NCBI GenBank assembly: GCA_013388985.1
Contig: JACAEF010000022.1
Location: 1-64,000 of the forward strand
Source: Rhodocyclaceae bacterium
GTDB lineage: Bacteria > Pseudomonadota > Gammaproteobacteria > Burkholderiales > Rhodocyclaceae
Length of the DNA stretch: 64,000 nt
Direction of reading: 5' to 3'
This document shows, piece after piece, positions 8,945 through 17,150 of the stretch. The position numbers and the translations under genes are program-made. The notes below the pieces were generated by a model. It was not told where the DNA came from. It worked only from the letters and a program-made list of their open reading frames with translations, and ran no database searches. Position 1 is the stretch's first letter. Every line of letters starts with the position of its first letter.

Positions 8945-10305
8945 GCTTCGAGCTGCGCAAGCTGCTGAAAAAGCGCTCCTATGCAGGGCTGCTGCAGGCC
9001 TATTTCTATGCCGGCATGATCGGCGCGGGGCCGTGGATCCTATCGATCGTCGGCATCCTCTTCATCGGCATCCTCAGCCTCGGCGTCGTGATCCCGGACA
9101 TCCTGATCAGCCAGTTCCAGGTCACGGTCACCTACCTGATCATGGGCTCGCTGATCCTCACCGGCTTCGTGCAGCTGGCGTTCACCCGCTTCGTCGCCGA
9201 CCGCCTGTTCGTCAAGGACGACGAGGCCATCCTGCCGAACTTCAACGGCCTGTTGCTGGTCGTCTGCGCCCTGGCCACGGCTGTCTCCCTGCCGCTGGCC
9301 GCGCTCTTCTTCCCCGGGCAGACCGCGCTGTATCGCAGCCTGCTGATCATGGGGCTGGCCGTGATGTCGAGCATCTGGGTGGCGACGATCTTCTTGACCG
9401 GTCTCAAGCACTACAAGGCCATCGTGCTGATCTTCGCCATCGGTTACGGCGTGACCGTAGTGCTGGCGCTCATGCTGCGCCGCTGGCTGCAGATGGAAGG
9501 GCTGCTGCTCGGCTTCGTGCTCGGCCAGTTCGTTCTGCTCGCCGGCATGCTCTGGCTGATCTACCGCACCTATCGCGCCTCACGCCTGGTGGCCTTCGAC
9601 ATCTGGCGCCCGAAGCAGATGTATCGCAGCCTGATGGCGACCGGTCTCTTGATCAATCTCGGCGTCTGGCTCGACAAGCTGATGTTCTGGTATCACCCCG
9701 CGACCGGGCACCCGGTGATCGGCCTCTTCCATGCCTCGGTGATCTACGACTTTCCGATCTTTCTCGCCTATCTCTCGGTGATCCCCGGCATGGCGGTGTT
9801 TCTGGTGCGCCTGGAGACCGATTTCGTCGAGTATTACGGCAAGTTCTATGATGCCGTGCGCGAAGGCGCGACGCTCGACTACATCGAGCGCATGCGCAAC
9901 CAAATGGTGTATTACGCGCGGCGCGGCCTGCTCGACATCGCCAAGATCCAGGGCATCGCGGTGCTGGTGGTCTTTTTGCTCGGCGCCGACCTGCTGCGCT
10001 GGCTGGGGATTTCCACTCTCTATCTGCCGCTCCTGTATGTCGATGTGGTCGGCGCGGCGCTGCAGGTGCTGTTTCTCGGCATCGCCAACGTCCTCTATTA
10101 CCTCGACGAGCGCAAGGCGGTGCTCGGCCTGTGCGTCGTGCTGACGCTCGCCAACGCGCTTTTGACCGCTCTCTCGCTGGCCGGGGGCGCGGCGTGGTTC
10201 GGCTATGGCTTCGCCGGCGCGATGGCGCTGGCGGTGGTCGTCGGCCTCGCCCAGCTCGACCGCAAGTTCGAGAAGCTCGAATACAAGACCTTCATGCTGC
10301 AATGA
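8932..10305 (+). CDS. pelG: PelG, Wzx/MATE-like membrane protein of Pel synthase
   Basis: 457 residues, beginning MAGIGFELRKLLKKRSYAGL, the conserved PelG start, at ATG 8932 inside the end of pelF. About twelve hydrophobic helices cover the chain. PelG moves the nascent polymer across the inner membrane together with PelD/PelE/PelF. It is the last pel gene; the stop is followed after 3 nt by a copy of the dispersed 23-bp element (10309-10333) and no obvious terminator. Confidence 0.92.
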   Translation: MAGIGFELRKLLKKRSYAGLLQAYFYAGMIGAGPWILSIVGILFIGILSLGVVIPDILISQFQVTVTYLIMGSLILTGFVQLAFTRFVADRLFVKDDEAILPNFNGLLLVVCALATAVSLPLAALFFPGQTALYRSLLIMGLAVMSSIWVATIFLTGLKHYKAIVLIFAIGYGVTVVLALMLRRWLQMEGLLLGFVLGQFVLLAGMLWLIYRTYRASRLVAFDIWRPKQMYRSLMATGLLINLGVWLDKLMFWYHPATGHPVIGLFHASVIYDFPIFLAYLSVIPGMAVFLVRLETDFVEYYGKFYDAVREGATLDYIERMRNQMVYYARRGLLDIAKIQGIAVLVVFLLGADLLRWLGISTLYLPLLYVDVVGAALQVLFLGIANVLYYLDERKAVLGLCVVLTLANALLTALSLAGGAAWFGYGFAGAMALAVVVGLAQLDRKFEKLEYKTFMLQ

Positions 10306-10308
10306 GGG

Positions 10309-10333
10309 GTGCCGTCCCGCCAGCGCCGATTTT
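10309..10333 (+). repeat. Dispersed 23-bp element, copy 1 (intergenic)
   Basis: Reads GTGCCGTCCCGCCAGCGCC then GATTTT. It starts 3 nt after the pelG stop, in the pelG-ftsY gap. One difference from the consensus (GAC to GAT). Confidence 0.9.
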
Positions 10334-10389
10334 GCCCCTGGCTTAAAATTCGCGTTTGCTCAAGCCCCCTCGATCGAGACCGATTCCCC

Positions 10390-11358
10390 ATGTTTGGTTT
10401 CCTGAAAAAGAAGCCGGCCGAGGCCGAAACGCCACCTGCCGAGCCGAAACGCTCCTGGACCGAGCGCCTCAAGGCCGGCCTGGCGAAGACGCGCGCCGCG
10501 CTGACCACCCCGCTTTCCGAGCTGTTCTCGCGCGCGAAGATCGACGAGGAGCTGCTCGAAGAGCTCGAATCGACGCTGCTGATGGCCGATTGCGGCGTCG
10601 AGGCGACGGCTTGGCTGCTGGCGGAACTGCGCGCGAAGGTGAAGAAAGAGAAACTCGAATCGCCGGCGCAACTGCGCGCCGCCTTGATCGAGCTCATGAC
10701 CGAACTGTTGCAGCCGCTCGAACAGCCGCTCGACGTCGGCGGCCATCGCCCCTTCATCATCATGATCGCCGGCGTCAATGGCGCCGGCAAGACCACCTCG
10801 ATCGGCAAGCTCGCCCACCAGTTCCGGAAGGAGGGCCGGAGCGTGCTGCTCGCCGCCGGCGATACCTTCCGCGCCGCGGCGCGCGAGCAGCTCGCCGAAT
10901 GGGGGCGCCGCAACGACGTCACCGTGGTCAGCCAGGAAGGGGGCGATCCGGCCGCGGTGGTGTTCGATGCGATCGCCGCGGCACGCGCTCGTGGCATCGA
11001 CATCGTGATGGCGGATACGGCCGGACGCCTGCCCACACAGCTCCATTTGATGGAAGAAATCGCCAAGGTGCGCCGCGTGATCCAGAAGGCCGAGTCCTCC
11101 GGCCCGCACGAGGTCTTGCTGGTGCTCGACGCCAACATCGGCCAGAACGCGATCGCGCAGGTGAAAGCCTTCGACAGGGCGATCGACGTCACCGGGCTGA
11201 TCGTCACCAAGCTCGACGGCACCGCGAAAGGCGGCGTGCTCGCCGCGATCGCGCGGCAATGCCCGAAGCCGGTGCGCTACATCGGCGTCGGCGAGGGCAT
11301 CGACGATCTGCAGCCCTTCAAGGCGCGCGAGTTCGTCGAGGCGCTGTTCGGCGCCTGA
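10390..11358 (+). CDS. ftsY: Signal recognition particle receptor FtsY
   Basis: 322 residues starting MFGFLKKK at ATG 10390. The short acidic A domain is followed by the four-helix N domain and the G domain. Walker A GVNGAGKTTS lies at residues 128-137; DTFRAAAREQL, DTAGRLPTQ, TKLDGTAKGG and GVGEGIDDLQPF are the other SRP-GTPase motifs. FtsY docks ribosome-SRP complexes at the membrane for co-translational insertion. The usual ftsY-ftsE-ftsX order is broken: an FAD dehydrogenase and a chemoreceptor separate ftsY from ftsX, and no ftsE is present. Confidence 0.97.
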   Translation: MFGFLKKKPAEAETPPAEPKRSWTERLKAGLAKTRAALTTPLSELFSRAKIDEELLEELESTLLMADCGVEATAWLLAELRAKVKKEKLESPAQLRAALIELMTELLQPLEQPLDVGGHRPFIIMIAGVNGAGKTTSIGKLAHQFRKEGRSVLLAAGDTFRAAAREQLAEWGRRNDVTVVSQEGGDPAAVVFDAIAAARARGIDIVMADTAGRLPTQLHLMEEIAKVRRVIQKAESSGPHEVLLVLDANIGQNAIAQVKAFDRAIDVTGLIVTKLDGTAKGGVLAAIARQCPKPVRYIGVGEGIDDLQPFKAREFVEALFGA

Positions 11359-11368
11359 GCGCTCTCTC

Positions 11369-11394
11369 CTGCCGTCCCGCCAGCGCCGAGTTTT
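11369..11394 (+). repeat. Dispersed 23-bp element, copy 2 (intergenic)
   Basis: GCCGTCCCGCCAGCGCCGAG then TTTT. It fills most of the ftsY to dehydrogenase gap and ends 3 nt before the downstream ATG, so it occupies the place of the ribosome-binding site. Confidence 0.9.
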
Positions 11395-11397
11395 CGC

Positions 11398-12999
11398 ATG
11401 ATCCGTCTCACCGAACTCCGGCTGCCACTGGAACATTCGCCGGAAGAACTCACCGCCGCCGTGCTGCAACGGCTCGGCCTCGAGCCCGCCGAGCTGCGTG
11501 CGCTGCAGATTTTCAAGCGCAGCCCGGATGCGCGGAAGAAGAACACGCTGCAGTTCGTCTATAGCGTCGATGTCGAGGTGGCCGACGAGGCCGCCGTGCT
11601 GATGCGTTTCAAGGACGATCCGCACGTCCGGCCGACGCCGGACATGGAATACCGGTTCGTCGCCAGGGCGCCGCAAGGAAATTTCCTGCGTCCGGTCGTC
11701 GTCGGCTTCGGCCCGGCGGGCATCTTCGCCGCGCTGATCCTCGCGCAGATGGGTTTCAAGCCGCTGGTGCTCGAACGCGGCAAACGAGTGCGCGAGCGCA
11801 CCAAGGACACCTGGGACCTCTGGCGCCGGCACACGCTGCATCCCGAATCGAACGTGCAGTTCGGCGAAGGTGGTGCCGGCACGTTCTCGGACGGCAAGCT
11901 CTACACGCAGATCCGCGATCCGCGCCATCTCGGCCGCAAGGTGCTCACCGAGTTCGTCAAGGCCGGCGCGCCAGAGGAAATCCTCACCGTCAATCGGCCG
12001 CACATCGGCACCTTCCGGCTGGTGAGCATGGTCGAGAAGATGCGTGCCGAGATCGAGGCTTTGGGTGGCGAGATCCGCTTCGAAGCGCGTGTCGATGATC
12101 TGATCATCGAAGCCGGCCATCTGCGTTATCTGGTATTGGCCAATGGCGAGACGATCCGCGCCGACCACGTCGTGCTGGCCTTGGGCCACAGCGCGCGCGA
12201 CACCTTCGCGATGCTCGCCCGGCGCGGCGTGTTCATGGAGGCCAAGCCCTTCGCCATCGGCCTGCGCATCGAGCATCCACAGTGGCTCATCGACCAGGCG
12301 CGCTACGGCAAGCATGCCGGCCACCCGCTCCTGGGCGCCGCCGACTACAAGCTGGTGCACCATGCGAAGAACGGACGTGACGTCTATAGCTTCTGCATGT
12401 GTCCCGGCGGTCAGGTCGTCGCCGCCACGTCCGAGCCCGGTTGTGTCGTCACCAACGGCATGAGCCAGTATTCGCGCGCCGAGCGCAACGCCAACAGCGC
12501 ACTGGTCGTCAATGTCGCTCCCGCCGATTTCGGGGGCGGTGACGTGCTCGCCGGGGTCGAGTTCCAGCGCCGCTGGGAACGGCGCGCCTTCGAACTAGGC
12601 GGCGGCAACTACGACGCGCCGGCGCAACGCGTCGGCGACTTCCTCGCCGGCCACCCCTCAGAACAGCTCGGCGAGGTCATCCCCTCCTACCAGCCGGCGG
12701 TGAAGCCCGCCGATCTTTCCAGCGCGCTGCCGGATTTCGCGATCGCCGCGCTCAGGGAGGCGATTCCCGTCTTCGACCGGCGGATCCGCGGCTTCGCATT
12801 GCCCGATGCAGTGCTCACCGGCGTCGAGACGCGCACCTCGTCGCCGCTGCGCATCACCCGTGGTGAGGATTACCAAAGCCTCAACGTCAAGGGCCTGTTT
12901 CCCGCCGGCGAGGGCGCCGGTTACGCCGGCGGCATCCTTTCGGCCGCGGTCGATGGCATCGAAGTAGCCGAGGCATTGGCCCTTATTGCCACTTCTTGA
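11398..12999 (+). CDS. FAD-dependent dehydrogenase, uncharacterised (COG2509 type)
   Basis: 533 residues. A small N-terminal domain (about residues 1-95) precedes a Rossmann FAD-binding motif, GFGPAGIFAALILAQMG, near residue 102. FGEGGAGTFSDGKLYT, HIGTFRL, YSFCMCPGGQVV and the C-terminal FPAGEGAGYAGGI are typical of this dehydrogenase family, whose substrate is unknown. The cytosolic protein has no signal peptide or membrane helix. The start follows directly after a dispersed-element copy and shows no clear Shine-Dalgarno site. Confidence 0.82.
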   Translation: MIRLTELRLPLEHSPEELTAAVLQRLGLEPAELRALQIFKRSPDARKKNTLQFVYSVDVEVADEAAVLMRFKDDPHVRPTPDMEYRFVARAPQGNFLRPVVVGFGPAGIFAALILAQMGFKPLVLERGKRVRERTKDTWDLWRRHTLHPESNVQFGEGGAGTFSDGKLYTQIRDPRHLGRKVLTEFVKAGAPEEILTVNRPHIGTFRLVSMVEKMRAEIEALGGEIRFEARVDDLIIEAGHLRYLVLANGETIRADHVVLALGHSARDTFAMLARRGVFMEAKPFAIGLRIEHPQWLIDQARYGKHAGHPLLGAADYKLVHHAKNGRDVYSFCMCPGGQVVAATSEPGCVVTNGMSQYSRAERNANSALVVNVAPADFGGGDVLAGVEFQRRWERRAFELGGGNYDAPAQRVGDFLAGHPSEQLGEVIPSYQPAVKPADLSSALPDFAIAALREAIPVFDRRIRGFALPDAVLTGVETRTSSPLRITRGEDYQSLNVKGLFPAGEGAGYAGGILSAAVDGIEVAEALALIATS

Positions 13000-13056
13000 A
13001 CCCCGGGGCCGCTGGCAAAATGCTCGGCGATAACCATCCCGTCGTGAGGAACAGCC

Positions 13057-15117
13057 ATGCGCAACAACCAGCCTGTCACCGGGCGCGAGCTCGACTACCC
13101 CGGCGACATCGCGATCATCTCGCACACCGACGAGAAGGGACTCATCACCTTCGTCAATGAGGATTTCTGCGCGGTCAGCGGCTTCACGCAGGAAGAGCTG
13201 ATCGGCCAGCCGCACAACATCGTGCGCCACCCGGACATGCCGCCGGAGGCCTTCCGCGACCTGTGGGCGACGATCAAGGCCGGCCGCCCGTGGGCGGGAC
13301 TGGTCAAGAACCGCTGCAAGAACGGCGACCACTATTGGGTGCGTGCGTCGGTGACGCCCCGTCCCGGCGGGGGTTACACCTCGGTGCGCGTCAAACCGAG
13401 CCGCGAGGAAATCGCCGCCGCCGAGGCGCTCTATGCGCGCATGCGCCAGGATCCGTCGATCCGCCTGCACGAAGGCCGGGAAGCCAAGACCAATTTCTGG
13501 AGCTGGATCGACAACATGAAGATCGGCAACCGGCTGGCGCTGGTGATGGTGCTGGTGATGGCACTGCTCGTCGGCGCGCTGATCGAGAGCCGTCTCGCCT
13601 CGGGCCGCATCGAAACCGCCTATCGCGGCTACATCGACCAGGACGTGGCACGGCGAGCCGATTTCTACAACATGTACGCCCAGGGGCTGCAGATGGGTCA
13701 GGCGCTGCGCAACGTGATGCTCGACCCCGAAAATACCAAGGCCTACGACAACTACCAGAATGCCGCGGCGAGCTTCGAGAAGGCTGCCGCGCAGGCGCGC
13801 GAGCTGGACCAGAGAACCGTCAAGTCCGGCCTGCCCGATCGCCTCCTCGCCCTGCGCGCCGAGCAGAAGAAGCTGCACGAACGGATTTTCGAAGCCGTCA
13901 AGGCGAAGCAGGGCGAGGAGGCGAAGATCCTGCTCAACAAGGAAGAAACCCCCAAGTGGCGCGAAATGCGCACGCTGCTGCTGGAGGAAATCAAGCGTCA
14001 AGACGAAGCGATACCCAGGCTGCTCGCCGACCTGCAGGCATCTTCCGAGGCCGCGAGTCAGCGCAGTCTGATCTTCGCCATCGTCACCGTGCTGCTCGGC
14101 ATCACGCTCGCCGAGATCCTGCTCGCCCGTATCGCACGCCAGGCACGGGAAGCCGAGATGCTCGTCTCGGCCGTGGCCGGCGGCGATCTCGCCCAGGTGA
14201 TCCGCGCCGGCGGTCATGACGAATTCGGCACCATCCTGACGCGCGTCGCGATGCTGAGAAACCGGCTGCACGAGGCGATCAGCCTGATCCACCAGACCGC
14301 GCGCGCGCTCGACAGGTCGAGTCACGAGCTGGCCGAGGCGAGCGACGCCACGGTGGGGGCGGCCGAGACGCAATCCACCGCGATCTCGGGGATCGCCAAG
14401 ACCGTCGAGGAGCTTTCCGTCTCTACCGAAGCTATGAGCGGCAACGCGCGCGAGGCGCTGGACGCCACCGCCAAGTCGGCGCAGGCCACGCGCGAGAGCG
14501 CCGCGACCAGCCGCGCGGCGGCCGAGCGCATCCTGAACGCCGCCCGGGTCGTCGCCGATACCGAGCAGCGCATCGCCGAACTGGCGACGGTGTCGGAAGA
14601 AATCAGCCGCGTCGTGCTGGTGATCAAGGAAATCGCCGACCAGACCAACCTGCTCGCGCTCAACGCCGCGATCGAAGCCGCGCGCGCCGGCGAGCAGGGA
14701 CGCGGCTTCGCGGTGGTCGCCGACGAAGTGCGCAAGCTCGCCGAGCGCACCGGCAATTCGACCCAGGAAATCGCCGCGATGATTCAACGCATCCAGGAGG
14801 TGAGCCGCTCGGTGGCCACCGAGGTGGCAGCCAGCAGCCAGGGCGTCTCGGAAGGGGCGAAGAGCGCGGCGCAGGCCGGCGAGATGGCCGCCGCGGTCGA
14901 GCGCACGGTGCACAAGGCCAGCCAGGCAGTCCAGATGATCGGCACCGCGCTCGCCGAGAGCAGCGCCGCGACGCGCGAGATCGCCAACAACATGGAACGC
15001 ATCTCGCAGAGCGCGGCGAACAACGCCCAGGTCGCGCAGGGATCGAGCCGGGAGGCGCGCAAGGTCGGTGAATTGTCGGCAAAACTGAAGGTGCTGGCGG
15101 CCCAGTTCCACGTCTGA
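13057..15117 (+). CDS. Methyl-accepting chemoreceptor with N-terminal Aer-type PAS domain
   Basis: 686 residues. An Aer-like PAS domain ([35 protein letters not shown], residues about 20-110) suggests FAD-based redox or energy sensing. Two membrane helices (about 160-178 and 345-362) enclose a helical periplasmic domain, then comes a HAMP-like segment and the signalling domain. The conserved hairpin tip [20 protein letters not shown] starts near residue 525. It should feed CheA/CheW. Unlike E. coli Aer it has a large periplasmic region, so it may sense both sides of the membrane. No C-terminal NWETF-type CheR tether is seen. Confidence 0.9.
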   Translation: MRNNQPVTGRELDYPGDIAIISHTDEKGLITFVNEDFCAVSGFTQEELIGQPHNIVRHPDMPPEAFRDLWATIKAGRPWAGLVKNRCKNGDHYWVRASVTPRPGGGYTSVRVKPSREEIAAAEALYARMRQDPSIRLHEGREAKTNFWSWIDNMKIGNRLALVMVLVMALLVGALIESRLASGRIETAYRGYIDQDVARRADFYNMYAQGLQMGQALRNVMLDPENTKAYDNYQNAAASFEKAAAQARELDQRTVKSGLPDRLLALRAEQKKLHERIFEAVKAKQGEEAKILLNKEETPKWREMRTLLLEEIKRQDEAIPRLLADLQASSEAASQRSLIFAIVTVLLGITLAEILLARIARQAREAEMLVSAVAGGDLAQVIRAGGHDEFGTILTRVAMLRNRLHEAISLIHQTARALDRSSHELAEASDATVGAAETQSTAISGIAKTVEELSVSTEAMSGNAREALDATAKSAQATRESAATSRAAAERILNAARVVADTEQRIAELATVSEEISRVVLVIKEIADQTNLLALNAAIEAARAGEQGRGFAVVADEVRKLAERTGNSTQEIAAMIQRIQEVSRSVATEVAASSQGVSEGAKSAAQAGEMAAAVERTVHKASQAVQMIGTALAESSAATREIANNMERISQSAANNAQVAQGSSREARKVGELSAKLKVLAAQFHV

Positions 15118-15134
15118 GCCGATACCGATGCGGG

Positions 15135-15995
15135 ATGGATGAGAGTGCTCTCAAGCGGGCGCTGCGCCGGCTGTTTGCGGCGCCCATCGCCACCTTGCTG
15201 TCCGGCTTCGGCATCGGCGTGCTGCTCGCGCTGCCGGCCGCCGGCTACCTGTTGCTCGGCCATCTCGCCGGGCTGGCGCAAGGCGCGGCGGCCACGCCCG
15301 AGTTGACGGCGTTTCTGCCGGTCGGCGCCGAGCGCAAGACGGCGCTCGCCGTCGAGCAAAAGCTCAAGGTTCTGCCCGGCGTGGCGAAAACCCGGTTGCT
15401 CGCCCGCGAAGACACGCTCGCGCGCATGAAGGCTTCCGGCGCCGGCGGCCTTGCCGATGCGCTCGCCGTCCTGCCGGCCAATCCCTTTCCCGATGCGATC
15501 GTCGTCACGCCCGCCGACGACGAGCCGGCGACGCTCGAATCACTGGCCGCGACGGTGCGCCAGTGGCGCGAAGTGGAGCACGTCCAGGTCGATGCCGACT
15601 GGGCCCGCCGTCTCGCCGCGCTCAATCGTCTTTTGAAGACTGCCGCCTTGCTGCTCGCCGGCCTGCTCGGCCTGGCGCTGATCGCACTCGTCTTCGGCAC
15701 CCTGCGCCTGCAGGCGGTGATGCAGCGCACCGCCGCCGATGGCCCGGATCGCCCGGCATTCCTCTGGCAGGGCGTGCTGTTGGGGCTTTTCGGCGGCCTG
15801 ACCGCCTGGCTGATCGTCGTCGCCACGATCTTCTGGTTGCGGCTGCCGGTCGCGGAACTCGCCGGCCTGTATGGCCTCGAGCTCACGCTCGCCCTGCCGA
15901 GCGCGCGCGAGGTCGCCGCGTTGCTGGGCGTATCCGCGCTGCTCGGCGGCTGCGGCGCGCTGCTGGCGGGCGGCTGGACGGGCCGTCGCCCATGA
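15135..15995 (+). CDS. ftsX: Cell-division ABC-type membrane protein FtsX
   Basis: 286 residues with four membrane helices: one near residues 16-40, three in the C-terminal half, and a large periplasmic loop between. The loop (ELTAFLPVGAERKTALAVEQ, VVTPADDEPATLESLA) resembles FtsX periplasmic domains that activate amidase regulators. FtsX normally works with the ATPase FtsE, encoded just upstream; no ftsE is in this window. The stop overlaps the next start (ATGA). Confidence 0.85.
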   Translation: MDESALKRALRRLFAAPIATLLSGFGIGVLLALPAAGYLLLGHLAGLAQGAAATPELTAFLPVGAERKTALAVEQKLKVLPGVAKTRLLAREDTLARMKASGAGGLADALAVLPANPFPDAIVVTPADDEPATLESLAATVRQWREVEHVQVDADWARRLAALNRLLKTAALLLAGLLGLALIALVFGTLRLQAVMQRTAADGPDRPAFLWQGVLLGLFGGLTAWLIVVATIFWLRLPVAELAGLYGLELTLALPSAREVAALLGVSALLGGCGALLAGGWTGRRP

Positions 15996-17122
15996 GCGGC
16001 GACTTCGTTCCCGCCCCCGATTCGCTGCGCTGGCGCAAATATGCGGGCCGCGACGTCATCCCGCTGTGGGTCGCCGACATGGACTTCCCCGCGCCGCCCG
16101 CGGTCGTCGCCGCCTTGCAATCACGCGTCGCCAGCGGTCTGTTCGGCTATGGCGAGCCCTGGCCGTCGCTCATCGAGGCCGTCATCGAGCACTGCCAGCG
16201 GGAATATGGCTGGCGGATCGAAGCGGAGTGGCTCGTCTGGCTGCCGGGCCTGGTGCCCGGCCTGCATCTCGCCTGCCGCGCCGTCGGCGCAGCCGGCGAC
16301 GGCGTGTTCACCGCCACGCCGGTCTATCCGCCTTTCCTGTCCGCGCCGGATGCCGAGCAGCGCCGGCTGCTGACGCTACCCTTGGTGCGCCATGAGGGCG
16401 GCTGGGGCTGGGATTTCGCCGCCGCCGACGCGATCCTGCGCGCCGCGCGGCTGTTGCTGCTCTGCCACCCGCACAACCCGGTCGGGCGTGCCTGGCGCGA
16501 GGATGAGCTCTGGCAGCTCGCCGCACTCGCGCAGAAGCACGATCTCGTCGTCTGCTCGGACGAGATCCATTGCGATCTGACCCTGAACGGCCGGCACACG
16601 CCGTTCGCCATGCTCTCTCCGGAAATCGCCGCGCGCACGATCACGCTGATGGCGCCGTCGAAAACCTTCAATCTCGCCGGCCTGGGCTGCGCCTACGCGA
16701 TCATCCCGGATGCCGGCCTGCGTCGCGCCTTCCGCGCAGCGGGACACGGCATCGTGCCGCATCCGAACGTGCTCGGGCTCACCGCCTGCGAGGCCGCACT
16801 GCGCGAAGGCGGCGCCTGGCGGCTGCAATTGCTCGACACCTTGCGCGCCCATGCCGCGCGCGTGGAGCAGGTCGTCAATGCCCTGCCCGGCCTGTCGATG
16901 GAACGGGTGGAAGCCACTTTCCTCGCCTGGATCGATTGCCGCGAGCTGGGTCTCGCGCAGCCGGCCGCGTTCTTCGAGCAAGCCGGCGTGGGCCTTTCCG
17001 ACGGCGCCGCCTTCGGGTCGGGATCGGCCTATGCGCAGTATGTGCGGCTCAACTTCGGCACCACGCGCCCCCTGCTCGATGCGGCGCTGGAGCGCATCCG
17101 CGAAGCTTGCGCCCGGCTCTGA
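15992..17122 (+). CDS. patB: PatB/MalY-type aminotransferase (cystathionine beta-lyase family)
   Basis: 376 residues from ATG 15992, overlapping the ftsX stop. Fold-type I PLP enzyme: IPLWVADMDFPAP is the MalY/PatB signature, HPHNPVG and SDEIHCDL line the cofactor pocket, and the Schiff-base lysine is K224 in APSKTFNLAGL. The family cleaves C-S bonds of cystathionine or cysteine conjugates. Cytosolic. The final TGA runs straight into a dispersed-element copy (17122-17146). Confidence 0.87.
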   Translation: MSGDFVPAPDSLRWRKYAGRDVIPLWVADMDFPAPPAVVAALQSRVASGLFGYGEPWPSLIEAVIEHCQREYGWRIEAEWLVWLPGLVPGLHLACRAVGAAGDGVFTATPVYPPFLSAPDAEQRRLLTLPLVRHEGGWGWDFAAADAILRAARLLLLCHPHNPVGRAWREDELWQLAALAQKHDLVVCSDEIHCDLTLNGRHTPFAMLSPEIAARTITLMAPSKTFNLAGLGCAYAIIPDAGLRRAFRAAGHGIVPHPNVLGLTACEAALREGGAWRLQLLDTLRAHAARVEQVVNALPGLSMERVEATFLAWIDCRELGLAQPAAFFEQAGVGLSDGAAFGSGSAYAQYVRLNFGTTRPLLDAALERIREACARL

Positions 17123-17146
17123 AAGTCGGCGCTGACGGGACGGCAC
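17122..17146 (-). repeat. Dispersed 23-bp element, copy 3 (gene-end)
   Basis: The top strand reads AAAGTCGGCGCTGACGGGAC then GGCAC. It begins on the last base of the patB stop codon and fills the convergent gap before the GGDEF-EAL gene. Confidence 0.9.
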
Positions 17147-17150
17147 CCGT

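Noticed and set aside
13026-13033. GGCGATAA upstream of the chemoreceptor, like a flagellar sigma-28 -10
   Set aside because: No TAAA-type -35 lies at the required 15-nt distance.
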